Shown: positions 20,840 through 28,748 of the stretch, one piece after another | How the letters are laid out: each line of letters opens with the position of its first letter | Numbering within the stretch: position 1 is the first letter of the stretch | DNA from: Alloalcanivorax dieselolei B5 | Lineage (GTDB): Bacteria > Pseudomonadota > Gammaproteobacteria > Pseudomonadales > Alcanivoracaceae | Assembly: GCF_000300005.1 (NCBI RefSeq) | Contig: NC_018691.1 | Coordinates: 2,108,001 to 2,172,000, forward strand | Direction of reading: 5' to 3' | Length of the DNA: 64,000 bases | Notes under the pieces: model-generated | Seen by the model: only the letters and a program-made list of their open reading frames with translations | What the model was told of the DNA's origin: nothing | The model's database searches: none | Program-made: the position numbers and the translations under genes

Positions 20840-21769
20840 TCACGCCCGGCTTCCCTCCGGCAGCCGTTCCCACAACGGCGCTTCTCCCAGACTTTCCGAT
20901 ACGAACTCCACGAACGCCCGCACCCTTGGCGGCACTTGCTTGCGTTGCGGCATCACCGCGTGGATGGCGGTGTCGGCCAATTGATAATCCGCCAACACCA
21001 CCTTGAGACGGCCCTGGCACAGGTGTTCGTGGATGTGCCAGAGCGAATGCTGGGCAATGCCCAGACCGGCGAGCACGGCTTCGGTCAGTAACTCCCCCTG
21101 ATTGGCCCGGACCGGGCCGCTGACTTTGACCGGGAATGGCCGCCCGTCCGGGTCGCGCAGATCCCAGACGTCCTGCCGGTCCGGATGACTGGTCAGTAGC
21201 AGACAAGGGTGGTTGGCCAGTTCCCGGGGATGGGTCGGTACGCCGTGGCGGGCCAGGTAATCGGGGGAGGCGCACAGCACCCGCTTGTCGTCGGCCAGCC
21301 GCCGCGCCACCAGCGAGGAGTCCTTGAGCACACCGATACGGATGGCGAGATCAAACCCTTCCCCCACCAGGTCCACCTGGTCGTCGCTCAGATGCACGTC
21401 CAGGCGCACTTGCGGGTAGCGTTGCAGGAAACCGGGCAGCAGCCGCGAAATATACTGGCGCCCGAACGCCGGCGGCAGCGCCAGTCGCAGGGTGCCGCTG
21501 ATCTCGTTGGCGCTTTGCCGGAGCCCGTTGGCCAGCGCTTCCAGGTCTTCCACCAGTAACCGTCCCCGCTCCGCCAGAAGCCGGCCCTCAGGGGTAGGGT
21601 GGAGACGGCGGGTGGTGCGATGCAGCAGACGCACCTGCAGATCCCGTTCCAGCCGTTTCAGGCGCTGGCTGGCCACCGCCACGGAAAGGTCGAGGGTGCG
21701 TGCCGCGGCGCTGATCGAGCCCTGATCCAGCACCCGCAGGAACAGCGCGATGTCACTGAGTCTTTCCAT
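20840..21769 (-). CDS. LysR-family transcriptional regulator
   Basis: 309-aa LTTR. The N-terminal helix-turn-helix is at about residues 18-40 (SISAAARTLDLSVAVASQRLKRLE), followed by RLLHRTTRRLHPTPEG. The effector domain spans about 90-300 (GTLRLALPPAFGRQYI, FDLAIRIGVLKDSSLVARRL). It resembles the AaeR/DmlR-like group. The ATG at 21769 (MERLSDIALFLRV) is the family start; the ORF runs 89 codons further up but into the divergent promoter. It is divergent from the YdhP-like MFS gene, with a palindrome in the gap. Confidence 0.9.
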   Translation of the reverse strand: MERLSDIALFLRVLDQGSISAAARTLDLSVAVASQRLKRLERDLQVRLLHRTTRRLHPTPEGRLLAERGRLLVEDLEALANGLRQSANEISGTLRLALPPAFGRQYISRLLPGFLQRYPQVRLDVHLSDDQVDLVGEGFDLAIRIGVLKDSSLVARRLADDKRVLCASPDYLARHGVPTHPRELANHPCLLLTSHPDRQDVWDLRDPDGRPFPVKVSGPVRANQGELLTEAVLAGLGIAQHSLWHIHEHLCQGRLKVVLADYQLADTAIHAVMPQRKQVPPRVRAFVEFVSESLGEAPLWERLPEGSRA

Positions 21770-21799
21770 GGTTCGTCCAAGGCAGGATTGAAGGGTTAT

Positions 21800-21818
21800 T
21801 TTCAATGAAGTATTGAAA
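21800..21818. promoter_or_regulatory. LysR-type operator in the divergent LysR/MFS promoter
   Basis: A perfect palindrome TTTCAAT-N5-ATTGAAA, which fits the T-N11-A LysR box. A further half site ATTGAA at 21787-21792 pairs with TTCAAT at 21801-21806, so three half sites cluster. A TATATT hexamer at 21832-21837 may be the -10 of the MFS gene. The position, 31 bp from the LysR start and 85 bp from the MFS start, is where an LTTR would control both genes. Confidence 0.65.
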
Positions 21819-21902
21819 GTGAATAAAAGGCTATATTGTTTTTGTGAAAGAGGTAAAGCCCTAGCATGCCGTCTCTCGATCCCACTCCCACGGAGAACGG
21901 TC

Positions 21903-23105
21903 ATGAAAGACCCGCAACAGGGCGGCATACCCTGGGCGCTGTACGCGCTGACCATCGGTGCCTTTGGTATCGGCACCACCGAATTCGTGATTATGGGCGT
22001 GCTGCAGCAGGTGGCGGACGATCTGGGCGTCAGCATCGTCGCCGCCGGCCTGCTGATCTCCGGCTACGCCCTGGGCGTGTTCGTCGGCGCGCCTCTGTTG
22101 ACCGCCACCACCGGCGGCCTGTCCCGCAAGCGGGTACTGGTGGGGCTGATGCTAATCTTCACCGTCGGCAACCTGGCCTGTGCCCTGGCGCCCAACTACA
22201 CCACGTTGATGGTGGCGCGGGTGATCACCTCCCTGGCGCATGGCACTTTCTTTGGCGTCGGCTCGGTGGTGGCCACCTCTCTGGTGGCGCCGCACCGGCG
22301 CGCCAGCGCCATCGCCATCATGTTCACCGGCCTCACCGTGGCCACCCTGCTGGGCGTGCCGGCCGGGGCCTGGCTGGGCGTGGAGTACGGCTGGCGGACT
22401 TCGTTCTGGGCCATCACCGGGGTCGGCGTGCTGGCCACCCTGGTGATCCTGGCCCTGGTGCCCGCCGATCAGGGCGGGCAGGGCGGGGAATCATTCCGCG
22501 ACGGATTCCGCGTCATCGGGCGCGGCATTGTGTTGCTAGGGCTGCTCACCACCGTTCTGGGTTACGCCGGCGTGTTTACCGTCTTTACCTACATCCAGCC
22601 CATGTTGGTCCGCCTGGCCGGCTTTTCCGAAGCGCAGGTGTCCTCGATTCTGCTGGTCTTCGGCGTGGGCATGATCGCCGGCAATCTGGCCGGTGGCCGG
22701 CTGGCCGACCGTAACCTGCCGCGCGCCATCGGCGTGACGTTGACGATATTGGCGTTGGTGCTGGCGATGACCGGCCCGGCACTACAGCACCCGGTCACCG
22801 CGGTGGTGTTCGTCGGCCTGCTTGGTGCCGCCAGCTTCGCTACCGTGGCGCCGCTGCAACTGTGGGTGCTCAGCCGCGCCGAAGGCGCCGCCAGTCTGGC
22901 CTCCAGCTTCAATATCGGCGCCTTCAATCTGGGTAACGCTCTGGGCGCCTGGCTCGGCGGCGCGGTGATTCACTCCGGCACCGGTTTGACCGGCATCCCC
23001 TGGGTGGCCTCGGCGGTCACGCTGTCCGGCCTCGCCCTGGCGCTGTGGGCGCTGCGGCGGGAACGGCAGCGCGCGCCGCTGCTTGAAACCGGGGACTGTG
23101 TCTGA
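21903..23105 (+). CDS. MFS exporter, YdhP/AraJ-like (DHA1)
   Basis: 400-aa transporter with 12 predicted membrane segments. IGAFGIGTTEFVIMG at the N-terminus, the motif-A-like loop after segment 2, SLAHGTFFGVGSVVA in segment 4, and NIGAFNLGNALGAWLGG near the C-terminus all match E. coli YdhP/AraJ-type proteins. The ATG at 21903 follows GGAGAACGG; an upstream ATG at 21813 falls inside the operator. The substrate is unknown. It is probably controlled by the divergent LysR regulator and precedes an aldo/keto reductase on the same strand. Confidence 0.87.
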   Translation: MKDPQQGGIPWALYALTIGAFGIGTTEFVIMGVLQQVADDLGVSIVAAGLLISGYALGVFVGAPLLTATTGGLSRKRVLVGLMLIFTVGNLACALAPNYTTLMVARVITSLAHGTFFGVGSVVATSLVAPHRRASAIAIMFTGLTVATLLGVPAGAWLGVEYGWRTSFWAITGVGVLATLVILALVPADQGGQGGESFRDGFRVIGRGIVLLGLLTTVLGYAGVFTVFTYIQPMLVRLAGFSEAQVSSILLVFGVGMIAGNLAGGRLADRNLPRAIGVTLTILALVLAMTGPALQHPVTAVVFVGLLGAASFATVAPLQLWVLSRAEGAASLASSFNIGAFNLGNALGAWLGGAVIHSGTGLTGIPWVASAVTLSGLALALWALRRERQRAPLLETGDCV

Positions 23106-23133
23106 GGCCGGTTCCCTCGAACGTCACTACGAA

Positions 23134-23163
23134 GCCGCTGTGGGAGCCTGCCTGCAGGCGAAT
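23134..23163. repeat. REP-like element, family B, half copy
   Basis: Only the left arm is present (GCCGCTGTGGGAGCC...CAGGCGAAT); no matching right arm is seen downstream. It lies between the MFS gene and the aldo/keto reductase. Its last bases create an in-frame ATG at 23162 upstream of the true reductase start. Confidence 0.7.
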
Positions 23164-23188
23164 GACATCAGACCAAGGAGAAACGATC

Positions 23189-24220
23189 ATGGAACACCGC
23201 TATCTGGGACACTCCGGTTTCAAAGTGCCGGTACTGGGCTTCGGCGCCGGCACCTTCGGCGGCAAAGGACCGCTGTTCAGCGCCTGGGGCAATAGCGGCG
23301 TGGACGAAGCGCGGCGGCTGGTGGACCTGTGTCTGGAGGCCGGCGTGACCCTGTTCGACACCGCCGACGTGTACTCGGACGGTGCCTCCGAGGACGTGCT
23401 CGGGGCCGCCGTCGCCGGTCGTCGAGACCAGGTGATTCTGTCCACCAAAGTGAGCCTGCGAACCGGAGAGGGCGCCAATGACGTCGGCGCCTCCCGCCAT
23501 CATCTGGTGCGGGCAGTGGAACAGTCGCTGAAGCGGCTCGGCACCGACTACATCGACCTGCTGCAACTGCATCACTTTGACGCCATGACGCCGGTGGAAC
23601 AGGTGATGGCGACGCTGGACGATCTGGTGCGCTCCGGCAAGGTCCGTTACATCGGCGCCTCCAATTATTCCGGCTGGCAACTGATGAAGTCCCTGGCGGC
23701 GGCGGATCGCTACGGCTACAGCCGCTTCGTCGCCAACCAGACTTATTATTCGTTGATCGGACGCGACTACGAGTGGGAACTGATGCCGCTGGGCCAGGAC
23801 CAGGGACTGGGTGCGCTGGTGTGGAGCCCGCTGGGATGGGGGCGCCTTACCGGCAAAATCCGCCGTGGGCAGCCCTTGCCCGAGGGCAGCCGTCTGCATG
23901 AAACCGCCGGCTTCGCCCCGCCAGTGGAGGAAGAGCGGCTGTACAACGTGGTGGATGCGTTGCTAACGGTGGCGGAGGAAACCGGTAAAACCGTACCACA
24001 GGTGGCGATCAACTGGCTGCTGCGCCGGCCCACGGTGTCCTCGGTACTGATTGGCGCCCGCAACGAACAGCAATTGCGCGACAACCTGGGTGCGGTGGGC
24101 TGGTCCATGACGGAGGAACAGGCCGCCCGGCTCGATAAGGCCAGCGCGGTGACGCCGCCGTATCCCTACTATCCCTATTGGAACGGCCAGTTCGCCGAGC
24201 GGACGTCGCCTTTAGTGTGA
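23189..24220 (+). CDS. Aldo/keto reductase
   Basis: 343-aa NADPH-dependent oxidoreductase of the AKR superfamily. The catalytic tetrad is visible: Asp and Tyr in LFDTADVYSDG, Lys in LSTKVSL and His in LQLHHFD. The C-terminal cofactor loop is SSVLIGARNEQQL. The ATG at 23189 sits 8 nt after AAGGAG; an in-frame ATG at 23162 belongs to a repeat and is unlikely to be used. It follows the MFS exporter and probably shares LysR control. The substrate is unknown. Confidence 0.9.
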   Translation: MEHRYLGHSGFKVPVLGFGAGTFGGKGPLFSAWGNSGVDEARRLVDLCLEAGVTLFDTADVYSDGASEDVLGAAVAGRRDQVILSTKVSLRTGEGANDVGASRHHLVRAVEQSLKRLGTDYIDLLQLHHFDAMTPVEQVMATLDDLVRSGKVRYIGASNYSGWQLMKSLAAADRYGYSRFVANQTYYSLIGRDYEWELMPLGQDQGLGALVWSPLGWGRLTGKIRRGQPLPEGSRLHETAGFAPPVEEERLYNVVDALLTVAEETGKTVPQVAINWLLRRPTVSSVLIGARNEQQLRDNLGAVGWSMTEEQAARLDKASAVTPPYPYYPYWNGQFAERTSPLV

Positions 24221-24303
24221 AGGAGAGTAGATCTGCCTCCGGAAACGCGTTTTTTTGGTTCACAGCGGTTTGGTGAGATCTGGAATTGCCCTCAATTATG
24301 GTC

Positions 24304-24375
24304 AGCGGAGCCGCGTTACGCCTTTGCGGGAACGCGGTGAAGCAGGGTCCCGCAAAGGCGTAACGCGGCTCCGCT
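24304..24375. repeat. Palindromic repeat, family A, copy 2 (short form)
   Basis: A perfect inverted repeat with 28-bp arms, 24304-24331 and 24348-24375, around a 16-nt loop. The arm core GCCTTTGCGGGA and the flank TCGAGGTAA are shared with the copy at 8446-8555, whose spacer is longer. The hairpin would be very stable. It lies 83 bp after the aldo/keto reductase stop. Confidence 0.85.
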
Positions 24376-24433
24376 TCGAGGTAAGCGGCTAGCGCAAGCG
24401 CTCTTCCGACCGCTGGCACAGAAGGGCTTCGAA

Positions 24434-24527
24434 GCCGCTGTGGGAGCTTTGCCTGCAAGCGAATGGGCTTCAGGGCCTAAGATTCGCTTGCAGCGGCCCG
24501 CCGCCCCGGACAAGCTCCTACAGTGGC
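24434..24527. repeat. REP-like palindrome, family B, copy with an interrupted arm
   Basis: The left arm is 24434-24464. The right arm is split: ATTCGCTTGCAG at 24482-24493, then 17 nt of GC-only-rich sequence (24494-24510), then CAAGCTCCTACAGTGGC at 24511-24527. The other copies lack this insert. Confidence 0.75.
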
Positions 24528-24605
24528 GCTGTACGACCTCCGAGTTTATGTCTCCAAGGCCAGCAAAGGTATAACGCACCTCCATTATTACGCGATGACC
24601 TTGTA

Positions 24606-25106
24606 TTGTGTAAGCAAGGGCTTACACAAAAAGAGAAAAACTTATTGAAACTGGTGCTGGCCGTGTTAAAGAGAAATTCGAGGGTTAAGCTGTTTATAGT
24701 GATAAATATTTTCCTGCTGCTTTCGTTGGTGTGGCTTTGGAATATGACTAACGAGGAGCCGCTCAATGTGCATGGAGTAGTTGATGGCGTGAAGTGTGTG
24801 AAATTTGGGACGAAATCCTATCTCATCTATCTCTATATTGGTGAAGATTCATTTGTGGGAAGTACGAGCTTTTCCGAGTGCAAAAGGATGAAAGAGTACT
24901 ATTTGGGGAAAGAGGTGAATATGGATTATATTCCCGGGGATGGTGTGCATCGCATATATAATTTGGAATATATGGGAAGGAATCGATTTTCCAAGGCTAA
25001 GAATGTTATTGGAAGGGTGGCTTCGGGGGTAACTTTGATTTTTATTTTTAATATGGTTTTAAGGGCGTTTTTTCGTGATAGAGATAAAAAAATAGGTGCG
25101 GGATAA
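24606..25106 (+). CDS. Unknown small membrane protein, AT-rich
   Basis: 166-aa predicted protein I do not recognise. Hydrophobic segments are at about residues 29-45 (LFIVINIFLLLSLVWLW) and 137-153, with a roughly 90-residue loop between them and a basic C-terminus. The codon usage is AT-rich (AAA, ATT, GGA, TTT common), unlike every neighbour, which suggests recent transfer. The start is unsure: TTG at 24606 is the ORF limit and no ATG occurs before the first membrane segment. It lies just after two palindromic repeats. Confidence 0.5.
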   Translation: MCKQGLTQKEKNLLKLVLAVLKRNSRVKLFIVINIFLLLSLVWLWNMTNEEPLNVHGVVDGVKCVKFGTKSYLIYLYIGEDSFVGSTSFSECKRMKEYYLGKEVNMDYIPGDGVHRIYNLEYMGRNRFSKAKNVIGRVASGVTLIFIFNMVLRAFFRDRDKKIGAG

Positions 25107-25301
25107 TTTCAAGGGATGTGCTGTAGGATGTGTCGGTTTGCGGGCTCTGATTGTTACAGGTAAAGAGTAGGGCTATTGGGCCTTGACGGGGCTTTGGTCT
25201 AAGGTCCGAGAAGTGATTTCTGACATTGTCTCTTTTTTAATTTTAATGATTAATGTGTTGGTTGTGATTTTTTTGGGATAGTTAACATAAGGGATATGAC
25301 G

Positions 25302-25814
25302 ATGAGAAAAGTGGGTATGCTAGCTTTTTTTGTGGTTTTTGTGAGTGGCTGCGCGGGGTTGCCGTCCTCCCTCCCGGAAGGGTACGACGGGGACATTGCT
25401 ACGATTAAGGATTCCTCAAAGGAGATCGACAGGGGCAAAGCGGATCTTTTTTATCTTTCTCACATCGACGGAAGCAGGATCAAGAACAGCCGATTCGAAA
25501 GCCTGGAGGCCAGTTATGGCCAGGGGGATATGTTGACCGTCGTGCTTCTGGAGAATGAGGTTCCCGCGGAGCCGCATGTCTTCACTATTGTAGGCCGGAC
25601 CGAGTATGCCATGCCTTTACGGGCTTTTATGGGGACGGTCTACGAAGTCAAGGGCGATGTGGAATTCGCCCCTGAGCCTGGTAAGAATTACGTGATAAAA
25701 GGAAAATTGTCGGAGGAGCATTCCTCCGTCTGGCTTGAAGATGAGTCCAGTGGAGAGGTTATAGAAACCTTTAAAGTGGAAGGGCCAGCGAAGCTGGGAT
25801 TTTTCTCCAAGTAA
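25302..25814 (+). CDS. Unknown lipoprotein
   Basis: 170-aa predicted lipoprotein. A short basic N-terminus and hydrophobic run lead to the lipobox VSGC near residue 17. The mature part is soluble, with several strand-like blocks and ends VEFAPEPGKNYVIKG ... VWLEDESSGEVI, reminiscent of small beta-rich periplasmic proteins. The ATG at 25302 is preferred because AAGGG lies 8 nt upstream; another ATG is at 25296. It is less AT-rich than the gene before it. No function can be assigned. Confidence 0.6.
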   Translation: MRKVGMLAFFVVFVSGCAGLPSSLPEGYDGDIATIKDSSKEIDRGKADLFYLSHIDGSRIKNSRFESLEASYGQGDMLTVVLLENEVPAEPHVFTIVGRTEYAMPLRAFMGTVYEVKGDVEFAPEPGKNYVIKGKLSEEHSSVWLEDESSGEVIETFKVEGPAKLGFFSK

Positions 25815-25933
25815 GTGGATTATGAGCTTTGGGTTTGCCCATAGGAGATCCGGGTTAGGAAGGCTCATCGTATGCCTTGTCAACTAAATTTATATGGCTC
25901 ATGGCATATATGAAGATATCAGTGGGGGATGTT

Positions 25934-26830
25934 GTGAAGTACATAAAAGTACTGGTTGTGTGTTTGGCGCTTTTTTCAGCGAACTTGGGCTTTGCGGAAG
26001 AACCGCAACTGACTCCCGAAGAGGAGCGGTATGTGGCGGAGATGCGGCGGATATGGGACTCGCTCGACCGTCAGCAGGGCGAGATCAGTTTGCCCAATGG
26101 TGTTGCCGAACTGACTGTTCCGGACAGCTTCTATTATTTGAATCCGCAAGACTCGGAAAAGGTTCTGGTCGAAGTGTGGGGCAATCCCCCCGATACCGCT
26201 GAAGCGGTATTGGGAATGCTCTTCCCATCCAATGCCACCCCCTTTGATGAAGACGCCTGGGGCGTGACTATTGAATATGAGGAAGAGGGGTACGTGTCCG
26301 ATGAGGATGCCGACACCATCGATTATGACGCACTGTTGTCGCAGATGAAGGAAGGGACCTCGGAGTACAGCCGGCAACGTGTCGAAGAAGGGTACGAGTC
26401 CATGGAGCTCGTCGGCTGGGCATCAAAGCCGTTCTACGATAAAGCGTCGCATAAACTGCATTGGGCAAAGGAAATCAAATTCGGGGATCAGGACGTCAAC
26501 ACCTTGAACTACAACATTCGGGTTCTGGGACGCAAAGGCGTGCTGATCCTGAACTTCATTGCCGGCATGGATCAAAAGCAGATCATAGACTCACAGTTGG
26601 ATACGGTCCTGGCTTTGGCAGAATTCAATAAAGGTTATCGCTACAAGGATTTTGATCCGAGTATTGATCAGATGGCGGCCTACGGTATTGGTGCACTGGT
26701 CGCCGGAAAGGTAATTACTAAAACGGGATTTCTCGCTGCAGCGCTGGTATTCCTGAAGAAATTCGGCGTGCTGATCGTGGTTGGCGCGGGCGCGATGCTT
26801 GGCAGACTGTTCAAACGCCGCAAGACGTGA
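25934..26830 (+). CDS. DUF2167 family membrane-anchored protein
   Basis: 298-aa protein matching the DUF2167 pattern: ISLPNGVAELTVPDSFYYL, VEVWGNPP, GMLFPSNATPF, YEEEGYVSDEDADTIDYD, ELVGWASKPFYD, LHWAKEIKF, LNYNIRVLGRKGVLILNF, and a C-terminal membrane segment followed by RLFKRRKT. The start is taken as GTG 25934, five bases after GGGGG, giving a clean signal peptide MKYIKVLVVCLALFSANLGFA. An ATG at 25910 would place extra residues before it. Function of the family is unknown. It follows the lipoprotein on the same strand. Confidence 0.8.
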   Translation: MKYIKVLVVCLALFSANLGFAEEPQLTPEEERYVAEMRRIWDSLDRQQGEISLPNGVAELTVPDSFYYLNPQDSEKVLVEVWGNPPDTAEAVLGMLFPSNATPFDEDAWGVTIEYEEEGYVSDEDADTIDYDALLSQMKEGTSEYSRQRVEEGYESMELVGWASKPFYDKASHKLHWAKEIKFGDQDVNTLNYNIRVLGRKGVLILNFIAGMDQKQIIDSQLDTVLALAEFNKGYRYKDFDPSIDQMAAYGIGALVAGKVITKTGFLAAALVFLKKFGVLIVVGAGAMLGRLFKRRKT

Positions 26831-26884
26831 GCTTCTAATGGCAGTTAGAGCTCAGGCAGCACAACGCGTCGGGAGCCTGCCTAC

Positions 26885-27889
26885 TTACCGCCCCGCTGGC
26901 GCCATGAACTCCGGCCCCACCGGGTCGGTGATCGTCTCGGCCAGTATACGTTCGATCTCCGCGTTCAAAGCATCATCCAGATGCCAGCCGTCCAACTCCA
27001 GCATGGGCAGGATCTGCTCCGGGCGGCGCACGCCCCAGAGGGCCAGATCGACGCCGGGCTGGTCCAGCAGCCAGCGTACCGCCAGCGGCAGCACGCCGCT
27101 CAAGCCGTTGTCGCGGGCCAGCGTGTTGAGGGCGTCCACCGCCTCGAGGTACTGGGCGTAGCGGGGAGGCTGGAATTTGGGGTCATGGTTACGCAGGTCG
27201 TCGCTGCTGAAACGGGTGTGCGGACGCATCTTGCCGGACAGCAGGCCACGGCACAGAGCGCTGTAACCCAGCACGCTGATGCCCAGCTCCCGGGCGGTGG
27301 GCAGCAGATCCTCTTCAATACCCCGTTCGAACAGATTGTAGGGGGCCTGGACTGCGGTGAGTGGACAGATGGCGTGGAAGGCGCGCAGCTGCTGGCCGGT
27401 GACGTTGCTGACGCCGACGGCGCGGATCTTGCCCTGGCGCCGCAGTGTGGCCATGGCCCCGGCGGTGTCTTCCAGCGGGCAGGCCAGATCCGGCCAGTGC
27501 ACCTGATACAGATCGATGACATCGGTGCGCAGGCGCCGCAGGCTGGCGTGCACTTCCTCGAACAGCCGTTGCGGCCGGGCGTCACGGAACGGGGTGCCGT
27601 CGTGCCAGTCCAGTCCGGCCTGGGTGGACAGCGTCACATGCTGTCGCAGACGGCCACGGTGCAGCGCTTCGCCCACCAGCGCTTCGGATTCTCCGAAGCC
27701 GTACAGGGGAGCGGTGTCGATGGTGGTAATGCCGTTTTCCACCGCCTCCAGGATGGCCTGCAGAGCGTTATGGCGATCCCATCCCGCGCCCGCTGCGGCG
27801 CTGTCCCGCGCTCCGGTGCCCATGGTCCGGGTGCCCAGGGCGATACGGCTGCAGGTCAGGCCGCTGTTGGCCAGTGTGGTGGTTTCCAT
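26885..27889 (-). CDS. Aldo/keto reductase (second)
   Basis: 334-aa AKR family oxidoreductase. Catalytic residues: Asp and Tyr in TIDTAPLYGFGESE, Lys replaced by Gln in LSTQAGLDW (most AKRs have TK), and His in LYQVHWPD. The C-terminal cofactor part is LALWGVRRPEQI. The Lys-to-Gln change is at a catalytic tetrad position, so activity may differ; this reading rests on a hand alignment. It is only distantly like the reductase at 23189. The next gene on the same strand starts 19 bp upstream of it. Confidence 0.82.
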   Translation of the reverse strand: METTTLANSGLTCSRIALGTRTMGTGARDSAAAGAGWDRHNALQAILEAVENGITTIDTAPLYGFGESEALVGEALHRGRLRQHVTLSTQAGLDWHDGTPFRDARPQRLFEEVHASLRRLRTDVIDLYQVHWPDLACPLEDTAGAMATLRRQGKIRAVGVSNVTGQQLRAFHAICPLTAVQAPYNLFERGIEEDLLPTARELGISVLGYSALCRGLLSGKMRPHTRFSSDDLRNHDPKFQPPRYAQYLEAVDALNTLARDNGLSGVLPLAVRWLLDQPGVDLALWGVRRPEQILPMLELDGWHLDDALNAEIERILAETITDPVGPEFMAPAGR

Positions 27890-27908
27890 TGCCGCTCCCG
27901 TGGGTTGC

Positions 27909-28637
27909 TCAGTGGACCAGATCGACTTTGATTTCCAGCGGCAGGGTGACGGTGCTGCCGTGTTGCTTCACGCCGCCCAAGCCCTGGCTCCGGGTTTGTT
28001 CGCGCACTTCTATGTTTCCCAAGGGCGTCCACTGGCCCAGGGGCACTTGCAGGGTGGTGGCGGTGCTCTGGGTGTCCGCGACGGTGCCATGGCTCAATTG
28101 TTCGAAGCGCTGGCTGATGCGCAGGCGCACCTGATTGTCGGCGGTGAGCAGAGGCAGAATATCGATCCCTTGTTTCAGGCTCAATAAAGCGGGCAGCTGG
28201 CTGCCGGCAAGGGCGATCAGCGTACCCTGACCCACACTGGCCGGATGCCCGGAGAGGGTGTTGATACGGTACTGGTCCTCGCGCTGCTGCCGGTGGCGAC
28301 CGTCGCTCACGATGACCCTGCCGCCTTCGACTTTCAATACGCGGTCGTCGCCTTCGCTGTTCTGGTGCCGCCGCAACACCACCGATACCGTGCGTGGCGC
28401 GGCGGGCATGTCGCCCAGAGCATTGAGGATTTGATCAAAATTCTCCTGACTGGTGCGGATCACCAGCCGGCCCTGGTAGGCGTTGACGGAGCCGCCTTCC
28501 GGCAGCAGCGGTTCGATGATTGGCACCAGAGCTTCAGCGTCGGCCCGCTGGATCACATGGATGGACATCTGTGCCAGGGCAGGGCCAGTCAGGATCAGGC
28601 CCAGTAGCAGGGCCAGGGTGCGGATGAATGGGGTCAT
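27909..28637 (-). CDS. Periplasmic protein with secretin N-domain-like region
   Basis: 242-aa protein with a clear signal peptide ending GPALA near residue 22. Residues about 25-90 (IHVIQRADAEALVPIIEPLLPEGGSVNAYQGRLVIRTSQENFDQILNALGDM) match the NolW-like N domain of secretins. The rest has a beta-rich region (LRISQRFEQL ... LQVPLGQWTPLGNI) with similarity to the start of a secretin barrel, but it is too short to form a pore. No type II/IV secretion genes are nearby. Function unknown. Confidence 0.68.
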   Translation of the reverse strand: MTPFIRTLALLLGLILTGPALAQMSIHVIQRADAEALVPIIEPLLPEGGSVNAYQGRLVIRTSQENFDQILNALGDMPAAPRTVSVVLRRHQNSEGDDRVLKVEGGRVIVSDGRHRQQREDQYRINTLSGHPASVGQGTLIALAGSQLPALLSLKQGIDILPLLTADNQVRLRISQRFEQLSHGTVADTQSTATTLQVPLGQWTPLGNIEVREQTRSQGLGGVKQHGSTVTLPLEIKVDLVH

Positions 28638-28748
28638 GGCGGCCTCTTGGTCATGATGCGCTTGTTATCATAGCCCTGCTGAGGGCGGATTGATTTGTGG
28701 CGATACTCATCCTTTGGATGGTGGAAAGAGTACGCGGTTCAGGCGTTG

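Larger units (their letters stand above)
24221..24605. other. 385-bp intergenic region made of repeats
   Basis: No gene is seen. The stretch contains a family A palindrome (24304-24375) and a family B palindrome (24434-24527), and then the GC content drops sharply from about 24580 into the AT-rich patch. It marks the left border of that patch. Confidence 0.7.

Noticed and set aside
24221-26884. Prophage or transposon remnant in the AT-rich patch
   Set aside because: No integrase, transposase, tRNA target or phage-type gene is seen; only base composition and repeats hint at transfer.
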